A DNA stretch of 64,000 nucleotides from Methanobacteriota archaeon (GTDB taxonomy: Archaea > Halobacteriota > Methanomicrobia > Methanomicrobiales > Methanomicrobiaceae). Position 1 is the first letter of the stretch. Each line of letters opens with the position of its first letter. The notes under the pieces were generated by a model, which saw only the letters and a list, made by a program, of their open reading frames with translations, had not been told where the DNA came from and ran no database searches. Below, one piece after another: positions 1 to 10,063 of this stretch. The position numbers and the translations under genes are program-made. The DNA lies in assembly GCA_016841485.1 (NCBI GenBank), contig JAENZA010000004.1, positions 1 to 64,000 of the forward strand, given 5' to 3'.

Positions 1-95
1 GATCCGTTTGATAGGCTCGGGATGTACGCACGAAGGTAACGACGTGTTCAGTCCACGAGTACTAACGCCCAAATCAGCTCTATAATGCGTCCCCA
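1..95 (+). rRNA. 23S rRNA, 3' end (partial)
   Basis: Conserved 23S 3' terminal sequence 'TTGATAGGCTCGGGATGTACGCACGAAGGTAACGACGTGTTCAGTCCACGAGTACTAAC'; 5S follows. Exact 3' end not determined. Confidence 0.85.
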
Positions 96-141
96 GAACT
101 CAGACGAAATCCTATGTGCACACCATAACCATACACCTGTA

Positions 142-259
142 ATTGCGGCCATAGCAGAGGGGTACACCCGGACCCATTCCGAACCCGGAAGTTAAGACCT
201 CTCACGTAGTATGCTATACTGAGATGCGAGAGCTCTCGGGAACCATACTTCGCTGCAAT
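142..259 (+). rRNA. 5S rRNA (rRNA-operon linked copy)
   Basis: Typical archaeal 5S core 'GGTACACCCGGACCCATTCCGAACCCGGAAGTTAAG'; terminal helix ATTGC/GCAAT. Confidence 0.95.
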
Positions 260-727
260 TGCTGACTAAAAAACAAAACTGTTCTACTACTATTATTCTC
301 CAGAGCGAAGCTGAAACCCGGCATCGGGTCTGGTATTGCTATTATTGTGAGCGAAGCTTTTTGCATCTGATACTGTTCTTCTCCTGCATGTCATATGCGG
401 CATTCATCTGCCGGTATGCAGTGGACAGAGCGCATTCGTGCGGACCATCCCGGTTTCGGGGGTCATATGAATGGTATCTTCTGCTGAGCGCAGCCGTTTT
501 TTTCTGATGTGATTCGTATCCCGGGCATCAAATGCGGCATGCGGGTTCCGGGCTGTCCGGTGACGGGAGCGCTGCCGTCAGGCCGCCGGTCATGGGATTC
601 ATGTACATGGTATTGTTCAGAGGGAGCCTGTGGTATTGATCGCTTCGTATCCGGGGATTACTTTCACGACGCGTACGGTTCTCTCTTTTAAGCATGGCCG
701 GTGACGAGATGTCAGGAGACACCGAAG

Positions 728-1144
728 ATGGAGAAGGCAGGTTTTCTGGCGGTAAACAACTACAATGCCGTTGATTCCAATGGCAGTGAATGGACGATTG
801 TGACATGCATGCTTTGCGGGACAAGGTTTGCCGTGAGAGTCCGGGAACTCCAGCAGGCCTGTGTCGGCATCCTTCCTGCACGTGTGGAACCACTCCGCAA
901 CAGCCAGGGCCAGATGCTTCTCGGAAGTGCGGGAACGATGTCTCTCTCGCGCTCGGGAAAGGCACTCAACATCGAGCTGGTGAATGGTGACCGGTTTACG
1001 GTCTCCCTGTTTGCCGTACGTGAACTTCTCGTTCGGCGAAGATCCCATTGCCAGATTGTGCGCATTCCCCGCAAAGAACGTCTTCTGCCACATCCGCTCT
1101 CCCCCTCCCCACAGCTCCGGATACAGGACGCCCTGTTGTGCTAG
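728..1144 (+). CDS. hypothetical protein
   Basis: Open frame; protein-like sequence from MEKAGFLAVNNYNAVDSNGSEWTIV; no family recognised. Confidence 0.5.
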   Translation: MEKAGFLAVNNYNAVDSNGSEWTIVTCMLCGTRFAVRVRELQQACVGILPARVEPLRNSQGQMLLGSAGTMSLSRSGKALNIELVNGDRFTVSLFAVRELLVRRRSHCQIVRIPRKERLLPHPLSPSPQLRIQDALLC

Positions 1145-1190
1145 AGGTATCCATGTCCGCTAGGGCCGGGAAATAAATAATAAGGTAGCA

Positions 1191-1466
1191 ATGGAAGTAG
1201 GATGCATGGTACTCCGGGTGCATGAACAGCAACGGGTCATTGACCACGTTCAGAGCATAATGAAGTCCTATGACAATGCCGAACTTATCATGGGCGAACT
1301 CCTGTCCCTTGGGTTTCTTCGGGTATCCTCCTCGCCCGACCCGTATGCTATGGAGCATGATGGTCTGGAATTGTATCTGCGCATTCGCCTGAATTCGGGT
1401 ATGTCGGTTGCCGGATATGACCTGTTGACCTTTGATGAACTGTGTGAGGAAATGGGTGGAGAATAA
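1191..1466 (+). CDS. hypothetical protein (91 aa)
   Basis: Open frame with plausible composition; no family recognised. Confidence 0.45.
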   Translation: MEVGCMVLRVHEQQRVIDHVQSIMKSYDNAELIMGELLSLGFLRVSSSPDPYAMEHDGLELYLRIRLNSGMSVAGYDLLTFDELCEEMGGE

Positions 1467-1598
1467 GGGGTGTACGGTGCAGTACGAAAAAAGCGCCCCG
1501 AAATGCTGTTCTAATCTTAATGGTTTTCATTTCGTTGCAGATACCAATCAAACATATTTTATGCTTGTATTTCCTATCTAGTAAGGCAAGACTACGAT

Positions 1599-1670
1599 GC
1601 CAAGGTGGCGGAGCGGCCACGCGGCTGCCTGCAGAGCAGCTATACTCCGGTTCAAATCCGGACCTTGGCT
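1599..1670 (+). tRNA. tRNA-Cys(GCA)
   Basis: Acceptor GCCAAGG/CCTTGGC, anticodon loop CTGCAGA, T-arm CCGGTTCAAATCCGG. Confidence 0.93.
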
Positions 1671-1725
1671 TTTGGTTCTTTCGCGTTTCGAGAAAGAATC
1701 GCCGTAACAATCGTTGCGGCATAAA

Positions 1726-1843
1726 ACTGCGGCCACAGCAGGGGGGTACACCCGGACCCATCCCGAACCCGGAAGTTAAGCCCTCTCACGTAGTATGCTC
1801 TACTGAGGTGCGAGAGCCCTCGGGAACCATACTTCGTTGCAGT
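1726..1843 (+). rRNA. 5S rRNA, second copy, downstream of tRNA-Cys
   Basis: Near-identical to the 5S at 142-259, with substitutions that keep the helices. Confidence 0.95.
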
Positions 1844-1927
1844 TTTTTAAGGTAAGAAGCTCTTCTTTCAATGTTATGCCGGCAGCGCAGCGGTTAATAT
1901 CCCCTGGACGTAACGTAGAGCTGCATT

Positions 1928-2557
1928 ATGTATGACGCGGACCTTTTGGGAATGTTTGTGCTGTCATTTATTATCGGTCTGACCGGTGCACTTGCTCCCG
2001 GACCGACGTTGATAGCCACAATAACCGCCTCCATGCGGGATGGGTGGAAGGTGGGGCCTCAAATTGTCGCGGGTCATATGGCAATCGAAGCGATGCTTGT
2101 CCTTTTCATACTGGTCGGACTTTCTGAATATATTATACCCTATAGTTCGGCGATTGCCTTTACCGGGGGCATATCCCTGGTATTCTTCGGTGCGATGACC
2201 CTGCGGTCCGCACCGACGGCCTCCCTGAGCGTACAGGGCGGCGAGATGTTCACCAGTCCCTACATTGCAGGAATACTCACCTCGGCATCGAATCCGTATT
2301 TCTGGCTGTGGTGGCTGACCATCGGTGCCGGGTTTCTGCTGGATGGCGTCCGGGCCGGTCTCCTGGTGGTCGTCGCCTTTCTCGCCGGCCACTGGCTTGC
2401 CGATCTGGGATGGTTTACGTTCGTGTCGGTGGGTATCGGCAGGAGGAGGACCATAGTCTCCGTGCAGCTCTACCGGGGCGTGATCGGCGTCCGCGGTGGC
2501 ATTCTCATACTCTTTGGCATCTACTACATCGCATCCTTCCTTCCCTCATTTGTATAA
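1928..2557 (+). CDS. LysE family translocator
   Basis: N-terminal 'GALAPGPTLIATITASMRDGWKVGPQIVAGHM', multi-TM, typical LysE/RhtB. Confidence 0.85.
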   Translation: MYDADLLGMFVLSFIIGLTGALAPGPTLIATITASMRDGWKVGPQIVAGHMAIEAMLVLFILVGLSEYIIPYSSAIAFTGGISLVFFGAMTLRSAPTASLSVQGGEMFTSPYIAGILTSASNPYFWLWWLTIGAGFLLDGVRAGLLVVVAFLAGHWLADLGWFTFVSVGIGRRRTIVSVQLYRGVIGVRGGILILFGIYYIASFLPSFV

Positions 2558-2671
2558 GCACAGGAATGCCCCTCTGTGGACACAGCGGCAGCATGGATTA
2601 TAGCCCCCACCGCCCCCCACAGCAGAAGGCCGGTGCTGCACACCCGGGCTGTTTTAAAAAATAAGAATACG

Positions 2672-3712
2672 TCAGTTTCTCTTCAGGCGTTTGATCTGCC
2701 TCAGGATCATCTCACGCCGGACAATGAGGACGCTTGCAAGCACGCCTGCGAAGATATTGAAGTAATACATGATGAGGCGCCAGATAAGGACGAAGACACC
2801 GACGATGGAAGAGGGGACGAAGAGGCCGTACAGGGAGGTGGCGCCGATCTCGGCGATTCCTGACCCGCCGGGTGTCAGCGGTATCATCATAATGATCGCT
2901 ATCATCAGCTGAACGATGAACGATTCCAGGAAATGGGGCGGTTCTCCCAGGGCAATGAGAATGAAGGAGGGAATCAGAAATTCGGCTGTCCAGTAGAGTG
3001 AGGTGAAGAGGATGCCCCATAACAGACCCGACCGTGCCTTGCCGACGAATTTCGTCAGTGCTGAATTGAAATTATCGACCTCTTCATCGATCCGTTCTCT
3101 CAGATTCTCGACCCGGTCCGATTTCCATCGTTTGGTAAACCAGCTGGAAACTCTCTTGATGAGGCGCTTTAAAAAATCCGGGTGGCGGATGGAATAGACA
3201 AAGATTGCAAGCACCACGACAAGGAGAAGCCACATGAGGAGGAGCGGGGTGGTCAGGTTCACATCGAGATCACTGACCTGGAAGGCAAGCAGCAGGAATG
3301 AAAATATCCCGATGATCCCCAGGACGATACCGTCAAGGACCCGTTCCATGATAACGACCGCTGTGGCATCCCCGACCGGGACGTTTGCGCGGTAGAGTTC
3401 ATGGATGCGTACGGGTTCACCTCCGGCCTGTGAAGGAGTGATGGCAGCGACCAGCAGGTTTGCAAAGACGGCGTTGAGAGAATGCATGAAGGGCACATGA
3501 TATCCCAGCGAATGCGACATCATCTTCATCCGCAGAGCCCAGAAGATAAATGCCCCCATATGAAAAAGTAGGGCAAAGAGCAGATATTGAACATTTGCAT
3601 ATCTCAGATAATCGATGGTGTTTTCATCGATCGTCAGCCAGAGGACGATCAGGAGAACGACAGTGCTGAACCCCACCGATATTGCGAGCCATTTCCACTG
3701 TTTTTTCTCCAT
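2672..3712 (-). CDS. lysylphosphatidylglycerol synthase TM region / UPF0104 family (flippase-like) membrane protein
   Basis: Multi-TM with 'NLLVAAITPSQAGGEPVRIHELYR' and 'PLTPGGSGIAEIGATSLYGLFVP' motifs. Confidence 0.85.
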   Translation of the reverse strand: MEKKQWKWLAISVGFSTVVLLIVLWLTIDENTIDYLRYANVQYLLFALLFHMGAFIFWALRMKMMSHSLGYHVPFMHSLNAVFANLLVAAITPSQAGGEPVRIHELYRANVPVGDATAVVIMERVLDGIVLGIIGIFSFLLLAFQVSDLDVNLTTPLLLMWLLLVVVLAIFVYSIRHPDFLKRLIKRVSSWFTKRWKSDRVENLRERIDEEVDNFNSALTKFVGKARSGLLWGILFTSLYWTAEFLIPSFILIALGEPPHFLESFIVQLMIAIIMMIPLTPGGSGIAEIGATSLYGLFVPSSIVGVFVLIWRLIMYYFNIFAGVLASVLIVRREMILRQIKRLKRN

Positions 3713-3787
3713 TCATCACCTCATTTTGGATTTAGATGCGCATTAGTTCTCTATTTTTTAGAATCTATACTATATACCCTTTTTACT

Positions 3788-4360
3788 TTAAATGGTGAAC
3801 AAATGGCGGTTTTTTTTGACCCGCAGCAGCCCCGCACGTATTCCTGCGTCAAGAAATCCGTACCCGTAGCTGAGTTCGCCAAGGGCCTGCAGCAGGTTGC
3901 CGGTCTTCATGGTCTTTTCCGCTTTATGCAGATATCGTCCTGCCTTGAACAGGACTATCTCTGCCGCTTCGTGGACCGGGCTTTCCTCTTCGGGATTGAT
4001 TACAACCGATTCCAGTGCGGTGGTGAGCATGCGGTGATATCTGCCGGTTTTCTCTTTCAGGTGGCTCTCCAGGTTCGGGGCCGTCTTCTCTTCTATTAGC
4101 GGCAGTTCGTCAAGAGCGTCGATATCGTTGAAGATGCCGAGAAGGCACCCGCAATCAAGCCACCCGAACCCGTAGGTGATGGCGGCATGGGCATTGACGG
4201 TATCGCCCTCTTCGTAGAAACGAAACCCATCGCTTGCATAGGCTCCTGCCATCTCGATGATCTCATGATAGAGCGCATAGTAATATCCTGATCGTGAAAC
4301 GGCCGGCCTGACCTTCTCGGTCTTGTCCCAGAGTGCTTCTCCAAGTGCCTGAATGCTCAT
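3788..4360 (-). CDS. DUF357 domain-containing protein
   Basis: Archaeal DUF357-like sequence ([38 protein letters not shown]); overlaps dphB by ATGA-type junction. Confidence 0.75.
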   Translation of the reverse strand: MSIQALGEALWDKTEKVRPAVSRSGYYYALYHEIIEMAGAYASDGFRFYEEGDTVNAHAAITYGFGWLDCGCLLGIFNDIDALDELPLIEEKTAPNLESHLKEKTGRYHRMLTTALESVVINPEEESPVHEAAEIVLFKAGRYLHKAEKTMKTGNLLQALGELSYGYGFLDAGIRAGLLRVKKNRHLFTI

Positions 4361-5109
4361 AGTCCTGCAAATGCTGTAAGGTATTCTTCTTCGATCAGAT
4401 GCAGTTTGGCAGGGATGACCAGGACATGAAGCGGGTCCCCGAAATCATGGCCTTTCAGCGTCTCTGCATCACCCGCGCGAATATGCGGGGTGTCCGAACC
4501 TGCCCGTGCGATTCCCACAAAGAGACGGGGGGGTTCTTTGTGCTCCCTTTCTGCCATCTCTTCTATCAACCCGATTGCCTGTGGTACCGTCATATAGCGT
4601 TCCTGCTGGATATCAAGATATACCAGGGTATGGAGGTTCAGGGACTGATTTGAGAGGATCGTGTCCAGAGGGGCCGTGGGAAACCACCCTTTTGCGGGAA
4701 AGGGAACTGAACATGATTTGCCGAAGCGGTAGTTCTGCAGGCCGGAAAGCCCGCACACAGCGGATGATATGGAAGAACCATGAATGATCTCTGTCGGGAT
4801 GTTGCGTTCTGCCGCCCGGATCCTCAGGTCGGCGTGGGTGGTCGACACCATGGGGTCTCCCCCGGTAAGAAACGCAACGTCGGAATCCCGTGCATATTCA
4901 AGAATCGTGTCCGGGTGCGATTCGACGTCTTCGCGCCCGAGGACAATGATGGTTTTCCCGTACAGATCCTCCATTTCGCAGATTTTGATCCCCATCAGGC
5001 GCGAGGTATACCCTTCAAGAAAGACATGATCCGCACCCTGAATTTTTTTTAGCCCCTTTATTGAGACATCTTCGCCGTCAAACAACCCCAGACCAATGAA
5101 CGAAAGCAT
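4357..5109 (-). CDS. dphB: diphthine synthase
   Basis: [20 protein letters not shown]...VFLEGYTS...[18 protein letters not shown]...[23 protein letters not shown]. Confidence 0.93.
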   Translation of the reverse strand: MLSFIGLGLFDGEDVSIKGLKKIQGADHVFLEGYTSRLMGIKICEMEDLYGKTIIVLGREDVESHPDTILEYARDSDVAFLTGGDPMVSTTHADLRIRAAERNIPTEIIHGSSISSAVCGLSGLQNYRFGKSCSVPFPAKGWFPTAPLDTILSNQSLNLHTLVYLDIQQERYMTVPQAIGLIEEMAEREHKEPPRLFVGIARAGSDTPHIRAGDAETLKGHDFGDPLHVLVIPAKLHLIEEEYLTAFAGL

Positions 5110-5475
5110 CGTATATTCCTCCCTGCATGCCTATTTTCCGCATAGTACGACTTATCAGTTTTGCGCACCATCTAGATCAAATCTGCGATCGGTAATATGC
5201 TCTCATGCCTGTTCATGCGAATGGGTGAAGAAAATTACCTGCAATGCGAAGGTGCCGTCGGGTCCTTTGGTACGGATGGGTTTGAGGCGCCGGGTCACCG
5301 TAAAGAATGCTTTATTTCACATCGATACGATACAGTATGAAAAAGTGCAGGGGCTCAGGAGACACCAATTTACTCCCTCTCCACGGGTCAAACCTGCAAC
5401 ATACATCCCTGGAAGAATTGAAGAATACTTCATTGTTTTCGGGTGCCCGGCGCACCCGTATCCCCGCTGATATCC

Positions 5476-6069
5476 ATGTTGAAGAAATTCTATGAACGCA
5501 GGCTGGCTCAGTCCCTGGAAGAGATCCCCCGGAACGTGTGTTTTATGGTCAGCGAAGAGGAGGTCCTGAATGCTCCCGGAAAGATCGTTGATCTTGCCCG
5601 TTGGAGTAAGGAATTGGGTATTGCCACACTCATCATTCATATCCGGACCACCTCTGCCCGAAACGTTCAGACGATTCTTCCGGAACTGAGACGACTGGCA
5701 TCCCTGGCACGGGTGGAAATTCATTCCCGGGGTGGAAGCGAGCAATTCGGAAGCGGAGATTTGCAGATTCTCATTGCCATCGACATGTCGGGAAAAGATG
5801 AAATTGCCGCTGCCATCCGCTCCATGGCAGAAGAGGGAATATCCCCCGGGGAAGTCGATGAAGAACTCTTCCGCTCATATCTTACCATCAGGACCGAACC
5901 GGATCTTGTCATCAAGACCGGCGGTGACCAGCTGACCGACTTTTTAATCTGGCAGTCCGTCTATTCGGAACTCTTCTTTACGGACATAAACTGGGATACG
6001 TTCAGGAAAGTGGATTTTTTGAGGGCTCTGAGGGATTATCAGATACGGGTGCGCCGCTTTGGCAGGTGA
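5476..6069 (+). CDS. divergent cis-prenyltransferase (UppS/NgBR-like) subunit lacking the N-terminal catalytic motif
   Basis: C-terminal UppS features 'IRTEPDLVIKTGGDQLTDFLIWQSVYSELFFTDINWDTFRKVDFLRALRDYQIRVRRFGR'; N-terminus lacks the DGNxR motif. Confidence 0.8.
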   Translation: MLKKFYERRLAQSLEEIPRNVCFMVSEEEVLNAPGKIVDLARWSKELGIATLIIHIRTTSARNVQTILPELRRLASLARVEIHSRGGSEQFGSGDLQILIAIDMSGKDEIAAAIRSMAEEGISPGEVDEELFRSYLTIRTEPDLVIKTGGDQLTDFLIWQSVYSELFFTDINWDTFRKVDFLRALRDYQIRVRRFGR

Positions 6070-6827
6070 TGAAGCCGCACCCGGTCGTTATAGACCCGGA
6101 TGCCCCGGAGAAGATCGATCTTTCTGAAGAGCGGCCAATAGGGGGCACAAAAGAATACCGCGGATTCGTACCCGTTTGCAAGCCAAGGCAGGAAGTTTGA
6201 GGTCCTCTTTTCATTCCCCGTACGGATGATCAGATCGACTGGTGCAAGATGCGTATCTCCGCAGATCTTCTCCTCAACCAGGCGCGGGGTAATCTCCTCT
6301 GCCCGGATGCGTCCTTCCCGTTCATCTTGGAGTATGCCTTGTGCACTCCTGATGATCTCATTTCGTCCCCCGTAGGCAAGCGCAATATTGAGATAGAACT
6401 GATCATAGTGCTGCGTGGCATGTTCCGCATCCTCAATGGTCTTCAACAGATGTTCCGGTATCCGACTGCGATCGCCTACGATCTGGAGGCAGATCCGGTT
6501 CCTGTGGAACCGGTCATCGTCACGGACGGAACTGAATTTTTTGATGAATAATGAGAAGAGTTCTTCCAGCTCCTCTTCCGGACGGTTGAAATTTTCCGTG
6601 GAGAAGGTGTAGAGGGTGATGGTGCGAACCCCGAGTTCCCGTGCCCATTCGAGCACATCTTCGGTCGTCCTGGCACCCATGGAGTGGCCGAATGCGGTCT
6701 TCTTTCCCAGGCTGGAGGCATATCGGCGGTTTCCGTCCATGATGATGGCGATATGGCCGGGCACATGCTGTATCGTCTGTTTCAGGTGCCACTCGTAGAT
6801 TTTTTCGGGGATCACACGAATCTTCAT
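6039..6827 (-). CDS. uppS: polyprenyl diphosphate synthase (cis-prenyltransferase), catalytic
   Basis: 'PGHIAIIMDGNRRYASSLGKKTAFGHSMGA...TLYTFSTENFNRPEEEL...IRTGNEKRTSNFLPWLANGYESAVFFCAPYWPLFRKIDLLRGIRVYNDRVR'. Confidence 0.93.
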   Translation of the reverse strand: MKIRVIPEKIYEWHLKQTIQHVPGHIAIIMDGNRRYASSLGKKTAFGHSMGARTTEDVLEWARELGVRTITLYTFSTENFNRPEEELEELFSLFIKKFSSVRDDDRFHRNRICLQIVGDRSRIPEHLLKTIEDAEHATQHYDQFYLNIALAYGGRNEIIRSAQGILQDEREGRIRAEEITPRLVEEKICGDTHLAPVDLIIRTGNEKRTSNFLPWLANGYESAVFFCAPYWPLFRKIDLLRGIRVYNDRVRLHHLPKRRTRI

Positions 6828-7786
6828 ACCGGGATGACCTCGACAATCATGCCCTTGTTGGGATATCGTTCCACCACGTATTTTTTTCCGGGATGATCCT
6901 TAAAGCAGTCTGTCAGGACCCACCATGCCATCTCCACCCGTCCGTCGATAACTTCCATTATCTCCGGGTCGATATCTGGAACATCTTCACCACATTCCAG
7001 TACGCCGTAGATGATTGTGCCGTCCTCGGTGATCTCTTCAAAGGTCCGTGCGGTATTTGCAGCGATCCGTTTCAGGCGCTCCCTGAGCTGGATTGAGTCT
7101 TTAAATGTTGAGGTGCACCAGTGCACCTTCTCATGCCGGCGGATCGTACGCGTCCACTCTTCCGCCCCGCCCACAGCATTGTGGTAGCAGTCCTCCAGGT
7201 CGAAGCCCCGTAGCCGCATTTCGTGGGCATTGGTCTCGCTCCATTCAAGTTCGTTGATATTGAAGAAGTTCAGGTCATCCAGCAGAGGTTCAAATGCTTC
7301 GATTCCCGGAAGAGAGGGGACTTCAATGGTTACCTCCATGCCCAGTTCCTTTGCTTTTCGTATCTGTGCGGGAAACCTGCTCTCCATGATCTGGGGCCAG
7401 ATTTCATGGGGCGGGTGGAACCGGATCTCATCAACCAGGCCGACAAGGGCTTCGAGTTTGGCATCGTCCGGTGCGATACCCGTATACATATGGATGTGGT
7501 GGTCGTCTCCGAAGGTATCCTTGAGAAGACGGCAGTAATGTACGATCCGGTCGGGAACAAGGAATGGTTCCCCGCCGGTGATGCCGGTCCCGAGCGCACT
7601 CATGATGCGTGCTTCCTCCAGAAGATCCTCATCACACCGGATTTCCCGGTCATTGGCATAGGCGGTGTCTTTTCCCTTCCGCTCACTCGATATCGGGCAA
7701 TACCAGCAGGTGCGGTTGCATCTCCCGGTAATAAAAAGGACCATCTTGGCCCCCTTGTGGCAGAGTCTGCAGGCCTTACTCAGCAC
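6824..7786 (-). CDS. radical SAM protein
   Basis: CxxxCxxC motif 'GRCNRTCWYCPISS'; 'TGGEPFLVPDRIV'; 4-nt overlap with uppS. Confidence 0.87.
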   Translation of the reverse strand: MLSKACRLCHKGAKMVLFITGRCNRTCWYCPISSERKGKDTAYANDREIRCDEDLLEEARIMSALGTGITGGEPFLVPDRIVHYCRLLKDTFGDDHHIHMYTGIAPDDAKLEALVGLVDEIRFHPPHEIWPQIMESRFPAQIRKAKELGMEVTIEVPSLPGIEAFEPLLDDLNFFNINELEWSETNAHEMRLRGFDLEDCYHNAVGGAEEWTRTIRRHEKVHWCTSTFKDSIQLRERLKRIAANTARTFEEITEDGTIIYGVLECGEDVPDIDPEIMEVIDGRVEMAWWVLTDCFKDHPGKKYVVERYPNKGMIVEVIPV

Positions 7787-9317
7787 CGGCGTTCACCGCT
7801 TCTGCAATCCTTCCGGTGACAAATTCACTGCCAAGTGCTTCAAGGAACCATCCCAGCCTCGGACCGCGTTTCTGACCGAGAATGGCAATGTACACCGCAG
7901 TGAAGATGACCTTCGAACTGACGTTTGTTTCTTCGGCAACCTGATAGACGGCATTGTGAATGTCTTCTGCACGCCAGTCGGTAAATCCGGTATATTTTGC
8001 CAGGAGAGCCCCGAGCCCGTAGCGTTCGTCTTCGCCGAAGGCCAGAGTTTCTTCGGGGAGCGATTCGCGGATCGTGAATGTGACTTCCGGGGGGGCGTAG
8101 TGTTCGATCCAGATCTTTGCCCGTTTTGCCCGGGCGAGGACGGCATCACTGTTTGTCACATCATAGCCGCTTCTGGTGAGAATGTCAAATATTGCGTCTT
8201 CATCCTGTGCAATCTGGACAACCGTGACCAGGTGGCGGAAGGGGATATCGGTTGCAACGGACGAGATGGCGGAGAGTTCATATTCCCGGGTGGTTCCTTC
8301 TTCCGCCACGCGGGCATACTCGTCGATCAGGCTCAGGAGCCCCATGCCGGGATCGAACGTAATTGCCTTTTCCGGTTTCGTCCTGACGATCAGGTACCTG
8401 AGAACGTCCGGCGGGACGATCTCAAGCATCGAATTGATGGTGATTGCAACACCCGTTGAGGATGCCATGGCGCCCTTCCCTTTCAGGCTGATCCATTCAT
8501 ACTGGACCGGGTGCGGCTCTGTTCCGTTGAATATACGCCGGACAATTTCCTTTCCGGTATCATACGACCCTCCTGCTGCCGCGTGGTCTTTTCCGAAAGG
8601 CTCAACGGTGATGCCGAGGGCTGCCCAGCGCATCGGCCAGTCAACTCTCCAGACGAGTTTCCCCTCACCCTTTGAGTAATCGGAGACGCCGACATGGCCG
8701 CACCCGCAGCGGTAGGAGACCGTATGGGCCTCCGGGTCATGGCCGAGAATTTCTGCGTTTGATATGGTGCCGCACCCTGCACATACCGGGTAGTACGGGA
8801 CCCAGTCGTCGGGGAGTGTCCGCCGCGAGACTCTCTCGAGGATCTCTTTTATTGCCTGGCTGTTTTCAAGAACGGTTTTGATCTGTTCCGTATACTGCCC
8901 GCTCCGGTACTGTTCACTTGATTTAACGACCGTGGGCCTGACATCCATCTCGGTCAGGGCATCCAGGAATGGCTCCAGGAAATGTTCGGCATAACTTGCA
9001 TGAGCACCGCAGGGGCAGGGGATGTCACAGAGAGGACGACCGATATACTGGCTGTATTCTTCAGGAAGGAACGGATAGACTTTACGGAGGGGATCAAAGT
9101 CATCGGCGATGTATATCAGTTCAGCATCGAGACCGCTCTCTTTCATCGCCTTGAATACGAGATCTCCTGTCAGTACTTCCCGCATATTTCCTATATGTAT
9201 CGGACCTGAAGGGGTGATGCCTGTTGCAATCCGATGAGGGGTATTCTGGTCTACCTCGGCTGCACAGACATCTGCCCAGTGTATCTTTCCGTTGGCTTTG
9301 CCGGCTTGCTGTTGCAT
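7776..9317 (-). CDS. lysS: lysine--tRNA ligase, class I
   Basis: 'HRIATGITPSGPIHIGNMREVLTGD' (HIGN) and 'KGKGAMASSTG' (KMSKS-like); class I LysRS architecture. Confidence 0.95.
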   Translation of the reverse strand: MQQQAGKANGKIHWADVCAAEVDQNTPHRIATGITPSGPIHIGNMREVLTGDLVFKAMKESGLDAELIYIADDFDPLRKVYPFLPEEYSQYIGRPLCDIPCPCGAHASYAEHFLEPFLDALTEMDVRPTVVKSSEQYRSGQYTEQIKTVLENSQAIKEILERVSRRTLPDDWVPYYPVCAGCGTISNAEILGHDPEAHTVSYRCGCGHVGVSDYSKGEGKLVWRVDWPMRWAALGITVEPFGKDHAAAGGSYDTGKEIVRRIFNGTEPHPVQYEWISLKGKGAMASSTGVAITINSMLEIVPPDVLRYLIVRTKPEKAITFDPGMGLLSLIDEYARVAEEGTTREYELSAISSVATDIPFRHLVTVVQIAQDEDAIFDILTRSGYDVTNSDAVLARAKRAKIWIEHYAPPEVTFTIRESLPEETLAFGEDERYGLGALLAKYTGFTDWRAEDIHNAVYQVAEETNVSSKVIFTAVYIAILGQKRGPRLGWFLEALGSEFVTGRIAEAVNAGAE

Positions 9318-9626
9318 CGGGTTATACTTTGGAACTCTTAGATTAACAATATATAGGTAAGGACGCAGGCATCGTCTTCCCGGGAGGCAGACTGTCCGTC
9401 TGGGGGACGCGATTTACCGGATGGCTGCAGGACATCCATTCGATGCAGTCCCGGATGGTAGGGTGTACGGCACCAGGTTACCCGGTGAAGGAAGAGTTCA
9501 TCTCCTGTGGCGGTGCGGGTCAGTGTGTGACACCACCGCATCGGATGGTAAAGCAGTCTTTGCCGGTACCATAGTCCCGGACCATTTCATGCCGGGGGTG
9601 CGGGATGGAAATAGTAAAAAAAGAGA

Positions 9627-10055
9627 TTATTTCTTTGATCTATCCGATTTTTTCTTCTTTGACGTGCCCATCGAGTGGATGTCAACCAGGTATTTGTCAT
9701 CAGAACCCATCCGAACGACAAGTTCATCGGATTCAGCAAGTTTTTCGATGTTGAGTTCATAGGTGCCGGGATTGACGACAGTTATACTCTCAATCCTGTC
9801 ATAGATCTCGATCTTCCTGGGCCGTGCATGCTCCTCACTCGAAACCTTCCTGGATTTTTCTTCCTTGATCTCCAGAAACTGTTGTTTGGTCTCCTCGGCA
9901 ATCTGCCCGATAGTCTTCTCTTCCAGCACATCCTTGTGGATATCCTGGGACTTGACGTAGAGGAATTTCTTCCCCCCGCAACTCGGACATCCCTTGAGAA
10001 TGACGGTCGACCCGTCAGTAAATTCCCGTCCGCATTGTGTGCATTTGTGCGGCAT
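9627..10055 (-). CDS. arvC: OapC/ArvC-family zinc-ribbon protein
   Basis: Zn ribbon 'CTQCGREFTDGSTVILKGCPSCGGKKFLYV'; adjacent to ArvB- and ArvA-like genes. Confidence 0.75.
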   Translation of the reverse strand: MPHKCTQCGREFTDGSTVILKGCPSCGGKKFLYVKSQDIHKDVLEEKTIGQIAEETKQQFLEIKEEKSRKVSSEEHARPRKIEIYDRIESITVVNPGTYELNIEKLAESDELVVRMGSDDKYLVDIHSMGTSKKKKSDRSKK

Positions 10056-10063
10056 TTACCCCC

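Noticed and set aside
528-1093. overlapping ORFs on both strands between 528 and 1093
   Set aside because: Mutually overlapping frames; only the plus frame from 728 has plausible protein composition.
1520-1855. ORFs crossing tRNA-Cys and 5S rRNA (both strands, incl. 1348-1761)
   Set aside because: They are translations of structural RNA genes; the 'GFEPEYSCSAGSR' type sequence is a typical antisense-tRNA artefact.
5346-5398. TGCAGG..CCTGCA pair with GGGTCAAACC as a possible tRNA-like RNA upstream of the cis-PT paralog
   Set aside because: Too short and lacking proper D and anticodon arms; no supporting structure.
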